From assembly GCA_963817335.1 (NCBI GenBank), contig CAWFNX010000001.1:930001-994000 (forward strand): 64,000 bases of DNA, written 5' to 3'. Made by a program: the position numbers and the translations under genes. How positions within the stretch are numbered: the first letter of the stretch is position 1; the number at the start of each line of letters is the position of its first letter. The notes beneath the pieces are model-generated. The model was given only the letters and a program-made list of their open reading frames with translations, was not told the origin of the DNA and made no database searches. Shown here one piece after another: positions 24,458 through 31,620 of this stretch. This DNA comes from AV40 sp963817335 (lineage in GTDB: Bacteria; Verrucomicrobiota; Verrucomicrobiia; Chthoniobacterales; UBA10450).

Positions 24458-26441
24458 ATGAAGATCAAAGAGAGATTCCTAACATTTTTCGCCATTCTAG
24501 GCGCTGTAGCCATCGTCCAAAATGCTGATGCGAAAACGATCACTGTCCACAGCACGACCGACGACGGCCCCGGTTCGTTGCGCCAGGCAATTGTTCAGGC
24601 ATCGAGCGGCGACAAGATAAACGTCGTCGTGAATGGCACGATTACCCTGACAAGCGGCGAACTTCTGATTAACAAAAATTTAACCATTAGCGGTCCCGGT
24701 CCTCATGGAATCATCAGCGGAAATAATACGAGTCGCGTCTTCCACATTACGCCTGGCCTTACAGTTACGCTTGATGGCCTTACGATTACCAATGGCGCGG
24801 CCAGCCAAGATCCCGATGATTTTCCAGCTGATGCCGGCGGCGGCATTTTTAGTGATCACGCGAAGTTGAGCGCCAACAACTGCACGCTCACAGGCAACGC
24901 AGCCAGCTTCGGCGGCGCGATCTTCAGCAACTCGATCGACGGCGGAAGTGCCAGCTTGACGATCAACAACACCACAATCACCAACAACTCCGCTAATTAT
25001 GCTGGTGGCGGGATTTTCGCGGGCGGCGATTCTTTGATGGCGCGCCTGCAGGCAACAGCACGCTGATGATAAACAATGTAGCATTACGAATAATTTTGCA
25101 GCGATCCTTGGCGGTGGAATTCTTACCGACGGCTTGAGCGGTAACGCCGCTCTGAACATCAACAATAGCGTTCTCAATGGTAACTCGGCGGGTTTGGGGG
25201 GCGCAATTTACAACAATGGCGATTCTGGCGTTTCAGCGGTGATGCTGACGAACTGCACTTTGAGTAGTAATAATGCGACTTTCGATTTCAATAGTCCTCG
25301 TCCCGGGTGGCGATGGAAGCGCAATATTCAATGACGGGTCCGCGAGTTTGAGCCCTGGCAACGCCGCGCTGGTGGCAACTGATTGCACGTTTCAAATAAC
25401 GCCGCAGGTTCGCCAGCACAATGCTTGAACGCTGGCTATGGGACCATAACTTTGAACAACAGCTCGTATCCGCAATAATTCAAGGCGGTTGGTGAACCTC
25501 GGAGATGTCGTCACGATAAAGAACTGCACTATCAGCGATAATACCGGCGGTGGTATCTGAAATCGGCCGGAACTCTGAAAGCGCTGATTGGCTAGCACAG
25601 TGACCATAATTCCGGCAATTCGCCAGTTGCCGGCGGGGTTACAAACGAGAACTAGTGGCGGCACCGCACGTTAGCCGAACAGCGTAATCAGTTATAACAT
25701 GGCGGGAGATCAGCGGCACCATCGGTCTTGATACACGATTAGCGGAAGGTACCGGCTCGGGTGGTCGCTTGCTATCCGTTTGCGCATACACTTAATAATT
25801 GCACAATCAGTGGCAACACAGCGTCCGACGGAGGCGGTATTTACGAGTCTAGACGCCGATTTAACTGTCGCTATAACCAACAGCACGGTCAGCTAACAAT
25901 TCCAATACCTTCGCTGGTGCCGGGTTCAACCCTATCTCCGGCGGGATTTTCAATGGAGCTGGGCGGGGTAATGCCACTCTGATTTTGAACAATTGCACGT
26001 TCAGCGGCAACTTTGGTTGGGGCGTTCTGAATTACCGGTTTGATCCCAACAGCAACGCAAGAGTGGAAATCGGGAACACGATTCTAAACGCGGGCACTTC
26101 GCGGAACCATTGCCAGTGTCCAAGGCACAGTCATTTCGCACGGTTATAATTTAAGTAGCGATGCGGCGTTGGCCGGAGATAACGCTGCCGGTCCCGGCAG
26201 TCTGCTTAATGCGCCAGGGGATTTGTTAAATACTAATCCGATGCTCGGTCCGTTGAAAGACAACGGCGGACCAACCATGACTCAAGCACTGCTGAAAAAC
26301 AGTCCTGCGATTAACGCAGGCGATCCAAACTTTAATCCGTACTTGTTCAATCCACCGTTGCTTTACGATCAGCGGGGCCCTGGTTTTCCACGAATTGTCG
26401 AAGGTCGGCTCGACATCGGCGCCTACGAGGCGGGGCCGTAG
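24458..26441 (+). pseudogene. Exported right-handed beta-helix protein, broken by several frameshifts
   Basis: The segment begins with an intact signal peptide (LTFFAILGAVAIVQNADA) and then DDGPGSLRQAIVQASSGDKI, typical of large secreted proteins built of parallel beta-helix repeats. Units of the form LTINNTTITNNSANYAGGGI recur in the first frame to 25066, then in other frames (about 25134-25334, 25761-25982) and finally at 26169-26441, which encodes the family C-terminus (PMLGPLKDNGGPTMTQALL and GRLDIGAYEAGP). At least four frame changes are needed to read it through. The intact ancestor would be about 660 residues. It is either a decayed gene or a region of indel errors. A GGAAGGGA ribosome-binding site precedes ATG 24458. 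Confidence 0.8.
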
Positions 26442-26497
26442 GAGCGAGTCCGAAAAGTGCGAAGGTGGATCGGCCTCTCCGAGGACGATATTTAAGA

Positions 26498-26552
26498 GGG
26501 TAGGGTCGGCGCGCTGCGCCGACCGCGGTCATCGCAGCGCGATGACCCTACC
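26498..26552. repeat. Double-hairpin repeat (GGGTAGGGT...ACCCTACC)
   Basis: Two hairpins, GGTCGGCGCGC/GCGCCGACC and GGTCATCGC/GCGATGACC, are framed by GGGTAGG and CCTACC. It lies between the broken beta-helix gene and the VOC-family gene, which converge. Confidence 0.85.
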
Positions 26553-26578
26553 AACGCGCTCGGAGATCGCGTTCCACC

Positions 26579-27046
26579 TCAAGAAGCGATTTCCATGAAC
26601 TCGATCGTGGTCCCGTCGGGATCCCGGACGTAAATGACGCGTTTTTTGGCGTTTGGCCCGCTAGTGAGCGATTGCGGTTCGCCGGCCGCTTTCCAACCCG
26701 ATGCCGCGATCTTTTCCAGGACCGCGTCCAGATCCTCGACAATTAGCGCGACGTGGACGTGACCGACGTCGCACGGTCGAAGACTGGCATTTTTCTTTCG
26801 ATCCGCCGGAGCGAGATACTCAAGCAGCTCGATCTTGTGTCCACTCGGGGTTTTTACGACAGCGAGCTTCAGTTCGGCGCCTTTTACGCCGGTGATTTGC
26901 TCCGCAATCTCACCTTTCTGATGTGTACTGTGCGAAAATTCGAAGCCGAGCACATCGCGCCAGAACGCGAGCGATCGTTCGAGATTCGAGACCGTGATGC
27001 CGGTGTGATCGGCCGCGAGGATTTTAAAATTCTTACTCGTGCTCAT
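26579..27046 (-). CDS. VOC family protein (glyoxalase/dioxygenase fold)
   Basis: A 155-residue vicinal-oxygen-chelate protein with the two beta-alpha-beta modules. The first metal-ligand position is in ILAADHTGITVSNLERSLAF, the next in IELLEYL, then VGHVHVALIVEDLDAVL and DPDGTTIEFMEI. These give the H...E...H...E ligand pattern of metal-using VOC enzymes. ATG 27046 was chosen as the start. It lies downstream of the RidA-like gene on the same strand, close to kynurenine-pathway genes; a ring-cleavage, isomerase or glyoxalase role cannot be separated from sequence alone. Confidence 0.85.
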   Translation of the reverse strand: MSTSKNFKILAADHTGITVSNLERSLAFWRDVLGFEFSHSTHQKGEIAEQITGVKGAELKLAVVKTPSGHKIELLEYLAPADRKKNASLRPCDVGHVHVALIVEDLDAVLEKIAASGWKAAGEPQSLTSGPNAKKRVIYVRDPDGTTIEFMEIAS

Positions 27047-27074
27047 GCTCTTCCTCTTACTCGAACCAAGCGAG

Positions 27075-27103
27075 CGGGCGATTGGGGTCAATCGCCCCTA
27101 CCT
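27075..27103. repeat. Half repeat (GGGCGATTGGGGTCAATCGC, CCCTACC end)
   Basis: A single hairpin, GGGCGATT-GGGGTC-AATCGCCC, ending CCTACC. Its minus-strand reading GGTAGGGGCGATTGA supplies the last residues (GRGD) and the stop codon of the RidA-like gene. Confidence 0.75.
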
Positions 27104-27522
27104 AAATGTGCAATGACTTTCAGCTCAATCGCGATTGGCGTCGGCAGTGCGGTCACTTCAACCGTCGTGCGTGTTGGATTTGGTTTGCCGTCACCGGCAA
27201 AATATTCGGCGTAGAGTTTATTGTAGACCGGGAAATCTTTTTTCATGTTGGTGAGGAACACCGTGACATCGACAACGTCGTTCCAGTTCGCGCCGGCGTC
27301 TTCCAGCACGAGCCGGACATTTTCAAAAACAGCGTGACACTGTTTCGCGATGTCGTAGTTCGCGATGTTACCGGCCGAATCGAGCGTTACACCGGGAATT
27401 TCTTTGCTACCGCGGACGCGTGGTCCGATTCCGGAAAGAAAAAGCAAATTGCCAACGCGTTTGGCGTGCGGAAACGCCCCGACCGGTTCCGCTGCGCGCT
27501 TGCTCTCGAACGATTCGCTCAT
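27088..27522 (-). CDS. nbaF: RidA-family protein, probable 2-aminomuconate deaminase
   Basis: A 144-residue RidA/YjgF-family protein. Unlike the general RidA at 54.3 kb it has GAFPHAKRVGNLLFLSGIGP and an inserted ITLDS-like segment (GVTLDSAGNIANYD), with VFLTNMKKDFPVYNKLYAEY and PTRTTVEVTALPTPIAIELK. I recall this pattern from 2-aminomuconate deaminases of the nba/amn type, which make 4-oxalocrotonate from 2-aminomuconate. The presence of the preceding steps in this window supports that, but the assignment is inference. The C-terminal GRGD and stop come from a repeat. Start ATG 27522 lies 3 bases after the upstream gene's stop. Confidence 0.75.
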   Translation of the reverse strand: MSESFESKRAAEPVGAFPHAKRVGNLLFLSGIGPRVRGSKEIPGVTLDSAGNIANYDIAKQCHAVFENVRLVLEDAGANWNDVVDVTVFLTNMKKDFPVYNKLYAEYFAGDGKPNPTRTTVEVTALPTPIAIELKVIAHLGRGD

Positions 27523-27524
27523 GC

Positions 27525-28247
27525 TTATTTGAAGATCAGATGGGCAATCTGCGTTTCCGAGCCGTAATAAATCATCCAAAGCGCGGCCAAGTCGAACGCC
27601 GCGTGCGCGATCATCAACATAAAAATCCGGCCGGTGATGGCAAAGATCGAGCCGAACGTCAGTCCGGTAAAGATCGCCTGTTCCACGCCGGGAACACCCT
27701 GTTCGAAGTAATGAAGCGACGCGAACAGAATTGTTGTAATCAGAATCGTCGCAATTTTCCCGAGCACGCTTTGCCCCACCAATCTTCCGAGCCGCTCGAA
27801 CATCCAGCCGCGATACAGCGTTTCCTCGCCAAAACCGGCCGTCGCAAGCATGGTGAAAACCATCATCGGGATTACCGCTGAGTTGCCAGTGACAAACTGA
27901 TAAGCCTGATTGACCGGAGGCGCGCCCAGCAGCGGCATCACGAGCGCTTTCATGACAAACTTGAATGCCACACCGAAAACGATCCCGATTCCAATCGTCC
28001 TCATCCAGCTACGGGGGCGGACATAACCAATCTCGCGCCACGGCGTACCCGAGATCTTGACCCAAACCAGCACGAGGATCGCGCCCAGCGGCGCCATCAG
28101 GACGTTGCTGGCAAGAATAATGAGAATCGCTAGAATCCCGAGCGGGCCAAATCCGCGGAGCGACCGAGCCACGCGCTGGTTAGCCGAACTTGTTTCCGGC
28201 TCGCGCGGGGTTTTCAATGATTCACTCATCGCGGCGCGGGATGCCAT
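27525..28247 (-). CDS. CPBP family intramembrane metalloprotease
   Basis: A 240-residue multi-spanning protein of the CPBP (Abi/CAAX protease) family. The motifs are all present: GFGEETLYRGWMFERL (paired glutamates and arginine), FASLHYFEQGVPG and the C-terminal MIAHAAFDLAALW. Hydrophobic segments cover most of the sequence. Substrate is unknown. It is packed between the SRPBCC-type gene (3 bases upstream) and the RidA-like gene (3 bases downstream), so they form one operon. An in-frame ATG at 28229 could also be the start. Confidence 0.9.
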   Translation of the reverse strand: MASRAAMSESLKTPREPETSSANQRVARSLRGFGPLGILAILIILASNVLMAPLGAILVLVWVKISGTPWREIGYVRPRSWMRTIGIGIVFGVAFKFVMKALVMPLLGAPPVNQAYQFVTGNSAVIPMMVFTMLATAGFGEETLYRGWMFERLGRLVGQSVLGKIATILITTILFASLHYFEQGVPGVEQAIFTGLTFGSIFAITGRIFMLMIAHAAFDLAALWMIYYGSETQIAHLIFK

Positions 28248-28249
28248 CC

Positions 28250-28711
28250 TTACTGAAAATACTTCTTGAGCAGGGACCAGTAATTTTCGTCCCAGCCTTG
28301 CGCGAGATGATCGCGCAGACCTTCCGGAAAACCGATGTGATCGAAGACGATGTGCGTTCCGGTTCGTTGCGGTTTCAAATCGAAGCGCGCAATGGACCAG
28401 GCGCCTTCCGGCCAGGTTACGACCCGCCAGCCTTGTACGATTCGCTGGTTTGGCACGAGCTCGAGATTTCGGCCGATGATATGTCCTTTGAATAAGGAAA
28501 ACGCGCCACCGACCTCGCGACTAATCTCGGCTGCTCGGCCGGAGAACGCGGTGAATTGTTTCGCGTCCAGGAGCGCTTCATAAACTTTTTGCGGGCTGGC
28601 GTTGAGATCGATCTCCTGATGAATGACAATCGACTTCTCGTTCTGCGCGATGACGGAGACAGCGAGGATGAGAACGAGTAACGCAGTCAGACTCGCGGTT
28701 TTGTGCGCCAT
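28250..28711 (-). CDS. Exported SRPBCC (START/Bet v1-like) protein
   Basis: A 153-residue protein with a signal peptide (LTALLVLILAVSVIAQ) and an AHSA1/SRPBCC lipid- or ligand-binding domain: HQEIDLNASPQKVYEALLDA, FSGRAAEISREVGGAFSLF, GRNLELVPNQRIVQGWR and the closing helix GWDENYWSLLKKYF. Most AHSA1-like proteins are cytoplasmic, so export is a distinctive trait. It is the first gene of the operon with the CPBP protease and the RidA-like protein. Confidence 0.85.
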   Translation of the reverse strand: MAHKTASLTALLVLILAVSVIAQNEKSIVIHQEIDLNASPQKVYEALLDAKQFTAFSGRAAEISREVGGAFSLFKGHIIGRNLELVPNQRIVQGWRVVTWPEGAWSIARFDLKPQRTGTHIVFDHIGFPEGLRDHLAQGWDENYWSLLKKYFQ

Positions 28712-28727
28712 GTCGGCCTTTTTAACC

Positions 28728-28809
28728 GCGGATTACGCGGATGAACACGGATTTCTCAGATAATTTGGACCAATGAATCTCTCAACAATCAACTCTCAAC
28801 CATCAACTA
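28728..28809. repeat. Two dispersed word repeats (CGGATTACGCGGATG and TCTCAACCATCAAC types)
   Basis: Left: AACCGCGGATTACGCGGATG followed by AACACGGATTT, a word that recurs at 30473 and 31530. Right: TCTCAACAATCAACTCTCAA then CCATCAAC, the reverse of the TTGATGGTTGAGAG words found between many genes here. No gene or terminator is seen in this gap. Confidence 0.65.
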
Positions 28810-28812
28810 TTG

Positions 28813-29109
28813 TTAGCCTCCTGCGATTGCGCCCATGACAAAAAATGGCTCGTCGCCTTTGACGATTGGACCGGGCAGGGGAGTGTCCGGCGATTCGTGC
28901 GAAATGTCTTCGCCGCAGACGAAAAACCGAACCAGTGGGCGGCGCTTCAACGTTCCGTGCTCGCGAATTGTCCCGCGCAGCACCGGATATTTTGATTCGA
29001 GCGCGTCGAGCAACGATTTCACCGTCGCCGAGCCGTTGAGATCGATGTGCACTTCATCTCCAACTTTTGCCAGGATGCGGAGATGATGCGGAAGAACGAC
29101 GCGAATCAT
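28813..29109 (-). CDS. MoaD/ThiS-like ubiquitin-fold protein
   Basis: A 98-residue beta-grasp protein of the MoaD/ThiS kind. It begins MIRVVLPHHLRILAKVGDEV, carries LLDALESKYPVLRGTIRE, and ends in the diagnostic Gly-Gly (GAIAGG), which allows activation as an adenylate or thiocarboxylate. It follows the BNR-repeat protein gene on the same strand after a 148-base gap filled by repeats. No MoaE, MoeB or ThiF partner is in the window, so its sulfur or conjugation partner is unknown. Confidence 0.85.
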   Translation of the reverse strand: MIRVVLPHHLRILAKVGDEVHIDLNGSATVKSLLDALESKYPVLRGTIREHGTLKRRPLVRFFVCGEDISHESPDTPLPGPIVKGDEPFFVMGAIAGG

Positions 29110-29112
29110 GTT

Positions 29113-29275
29113 TTTTAAATTCGAAATCCGAATTCCGAATATCGAAACAAATCCGAAATTCGAATTTCGAAACCCGCAAGCGCGAAAGACTGGCTTCCAT
29201 TTTGGCTTCCTTTCGTCATTCGAATTTGTTTCGGATTTCGTGCTTAGACATTCGGATTTATTTCAACGTCTGTGC
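29113..29275. repeat. ATTCGAAATTCGAATTTCG-type word repeats
   Basis: The gap contains many copies of TTCGAAAT/ATTTCGAA-like words: AAATTCGAAATCCGAATTCC, GAAATTCGAATTTCGAAACC, and later TTCGAATTTGTTTCGGATTT. A similar stretch is near 10450. It separates the MoaD-like gene from the BNR-repeat gene. Confidence 0.7.
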
Positions 29276-30427
29276 TTCTACCGATAAAACGGCTGGAAGA
29301 TCGCGCACGATCGCGTTCCACGAATCGCCGGCATCGTTTGATCCATAGACTTGCCCGCCGGTGGTTCCAAAATAAATCCCGCATGGATCGAGCGAGTCGA
29401 CGCTCATCGCGTCGCGGAGCACGTTCACGTAGCAATCCTTTTGCGGCAGACCGTTGGTAAGAACTTCCCACTCATTGCCGCCTTTTCGGCTTCGCCACAC
29501 CTGAAGCTTTCCATCCAGTGGATAATGCTCCGAGTCGCTCTTGATCGGCACCACGTAGATGGTTTCGGGTTCGTGCGCATGAACGTCGATCGGAAAACCG
29601 AAATCGGTCGGCAAATTTCCGCTGACTTCGGTCCACGAATCGCCGCCGTCATCGCTCCGCATCACGTCCCAATGCTTTTGCATGAACAACGTGTTCGGCT
29701 TCGACGGATGCAGCGCGATCCGATGCACACAATGACCGACCTCGGCGTTCGGATCGGGCATGAATTGCGAAATCAACCCTTTGTTGATCGGTTTCCAGGT
29801 TTTGCCGGCGTCATCGGTCCGAAACGCGCCGGCGGCCGAGATTGCGACGAATATTCGCTTCGGATTCTTCGGATCGATCAAAATCGTGTGCAGACACATT
29901 CCGCCCGCGCCCGGTTGCCAGCGCGGCCCGGTGTCGTGTTGGCGAAGGCCGGAAAGTTCGTTCCAACTTTTGCCGCCATCTTTTGATTCAAACAACGCCG
30001 CGTCTTCCACTCCGGCGTAAACGTGGTCGGCGGAATCGAGGGCCGGCTCGAGGTGCCACACCCGCTTGAATTCCCACGGATGCTGGGTGCCGTCGTACCA
30101 CTGATGCGTGCCGGGGATTCCGTCGTAACGAAAATCGTTGCTCGCGCCGCCCTTCGCCATTCCTTCAGGTCCACGCAAATCTTCTACGCTCGTTCCCGGC
30201 GTTTCCCACGTTTTCCCGCCGTCGTTCGATCGTTGAATGACCTGCCCGAACCATGCGCTGGTTTGCGACGCGTAAATCCGGTTCGGATCCACTGGCGACC
30301 CTTTCATGTGATAAATTTCCCAGCCGGCAAAATGCGGCCCGTCCACCTTCCAGTCTTTGCGCTTCGCATCCGACGTGAGAACGAACGCGCCTTTTCGTGT
30401 TCCAACGAGTAATCGTATTCCGCTCAT
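29258..30427 (-). CDS. BNR/sortilin-like beta-propeller protein
   Basis: A 389-residue protein built of BNR (Asp-box) repeats of the form SNDGGKTWE, SKDGGKSWN, TDDAGKTWK, SDDGGDSWTE and SNDAGDSWN, which form a beta-propeller as in sialidases and VPS10/sortilin proteins. There is no signal peptide (MSGIRLLVGTRKGAFVLTSD), so it is probably cytoplasmic. No sialidase catalytic residues could be assigned. It is followed on the same strand by a MoaD/ThiS-like gene; the two look like a conserved pair, which I infer from the context rather than from a search. Confidence 0.85.
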   Translation of the reverse strand: MSGIRLLVGTRKGAFVLTSDAKRKDWKVDGPHFAGWEIYHMKGSPVDPNRIYASQTSAWFGQVIQRSNDGGKTWETPGTSVEDLRGPEGMAKGGASNDFRYDGIPGTHQWYDGTQHPWEFKRVWHLEPALDSADHVYAGVEDAALFESKDGGKSWNELSGLRQHDTGPRWQPGAGGMCLHTILIDPKNPKRIFVAISAAGAFRTDDAGKTWKPINKGLISQFMPDPNAEVGHCVHRIALHPSKPNTLFMQKHWDVMRSDDGGDSWTEVSGNLPTDFGFPIDVHAHEPETIYVVPIKSDSEHYPLDGKLQVWRSRKGGNEWEVLTNGLPQKDCYVNVLRDAMSVDSLDPCGIYFGTTGGQVYGSNDAGDSWNAIVRDLPAVLSVEAQTLK

Positions 30428-30472
30428 AAAACTCTTTCTCTTGCTTCTCCTCTTACTCTTTCTCCAGAAATC

Positions 30473-30568
30473 TTTAACCGCAGGTTACTCGGATGAAAAC
30501 GGATAATTGCAGAGCGGCCGCTCCCGTTGCCGAAAGGCAAGGTCGCCGCGGCGACCGCTGGCCCTACA
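30473..30568. repeat. Repeat pair: CGCAGGTTACTCGGATG word and GCCCTACA double hairpin
   Basis: At 30473 the word AACCGCAGGTTACTCGGATG matches the one at 28728. From about 30511 to 30568 a double hairpin (TTGCCGAAAGGCAA, then GGTCGCCGCGGCGACC) ends GGCCCTACAA, a member of the GTAGGG family. It lies between the BNR-protein start and the DUF2277 stop. Confidence 0.7.
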
Positions 30569-30570
30569 AA

Positions 30571-30867
30571 TCAATGCTCATGTCCATTCCCATTGTGGGC
30601 ATGAGCAAACCGTTTCTCTGATCGCGCTTTTAGCTTCAACATTTCGGTTTCGCGGTTTCGCGGCGGCGCGGTCGTCACCAGCGATTCAAGCAAATGATGC
30701 GCAGCGTGCGCGACTTCATCGACCGCGCGATTGAATGCTGCTTCGTTCGCCTGTGAAGGCTTGGTAAATCCCGACAGCTTTCGAACGAATTGCAGGGAGG
30801 ACGCGCGAACTTCATCGTTCGTCGCCGGTGGACTGAAATTATGCAGGGTTTTGATGGCTCGGCACAT
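30571..30867 (-). CDS. DUF2277 domain protein
   Basis: A 98-residue soluble protein matching DUF2277: MCRAIKTLHNFSPPATNDEV, RASSLQFVRKLSGFTKPS and NEAAFNRAVDEVAHAAHHLL. The family has no known function. The C-terminal tail is histidine-rich (AHAHNGNGHEH), which may bind metal or simply vary. The start ATG 30867 fits the family opening exactly. Confidence 0.88.
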   Translation of the reverse strand: MCRAIKTLHNFSPPATNDEVRASSLQFVRKLSGFTKPSQANEAAFNRAVDEVAHAAHHLLESLVTTAPPRNRETEMLKLKARSEKRFAHAHNGNGHEH

Positions 30868-31083
30868 GCCCGACCATCAACTATCAACTCTCAACCATCA
30901 ACTTCCGCGTGACAGGTTGCACGCCCGCCTGCATCGCTATGCGAAGCGTTGCGGGCATGGGATCAAAACGGATTTTCCTTCATCTCAACGCCTCAACTCC
31001 TCAACAACTCAACCTCAGATGAGACCTAGGTCTTATAGCCGCGGACTTGGGTTCAGCGGATTGTTTCGCCCGGAGGTAAACCC
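30868..31083. repeat. Gene-free gap with ATCAACTCTCAACC word repeats
   Basis: This 216-base gap contains CCATCAACTATCAACTCTCA near 30886, an inverted CCCGC...GCGGG arm around 30920-30960 and TCTCAACGCCTCAACTCCTC near 30984. The last 60 bases before the next gene hold GCCCGGAGGTAAACCC, a ribosome-binding site. No gene is seen. Confidence 0.6.
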
Positions 31084-31491
31084 ATGAGCCCGAAGAAATT
31101 CATATCCAGTGTGGTTATCGTTGCCGCCGCAGTCGCCACTGTTCTGTTTTTCGCGAGCTGCGCGGAGATGGAGACCGCCAACACGAAATCGCTGTTGTCA
31201 TCGGCGGGCTTCCACCCCGTGACGCCGACAACGCCCCTGCAAAAGGAAGTCTATGCGAAAATGCAGGCCAACCACGTCCAACGCATTAGCATGAAAGGCA
31301 AAACGATTTACGCCTTCAAAGACGAGAGCGCGGGGATCGCCTATGTCGGCCACGAAGCGGAATATCAGCGTTACGTGAACTTGTGCGTCCAGCAGCGGAT
31401 CGCTCAGGACTACTACATGGCCTACTCAATGGATCCATATTGGAGTGGTCGTTGGTACGGCGCCTATGGCTATCGTGGCATGTATTGGTAG
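31084..31491 (+). CDS. Lipoprotein of unknown function
   Basis: A 135-residue predicted lipoprotein with the signal VVIVAAAVATVLFFASCAEM (lipobox FASC). The mature part has FHPVTPTTPLQKEVYAKMQ, KGKTIYAFKDESAGIAYVGH and a tyrosine-rich, glycine-rich C-terminus (YYMAYSMDPYWSGRWYGAYG). An AGGAGGT-like site lies just upstream. I do not recognise a family with a known function. Confidence 0.8.
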   Translation: MSPKKFISSVVIVAAAVATVLFFASCAEMETANTKSLLSSAGFHPVTPTTPLQKEVYAKMQANHVQRISMKGKTIYAFKDESAGIAYVGHEAEYQRYVNLCVQQRIAQDYYMAYSMDPYWSGRWYGAYGYRGMYW

Positions 31492-31620
31492 GATCGATCG
31501 CGCGATTTAACTAACTAACGAATTCATTTAACGGCGGATTGCGCCTACGGCAAAGCTACGGCGCGACAAGCTCCGCGGATGAAACGGATTTTTGTCATCT
31601 TCCAAGCGACAGCTTCGCAA

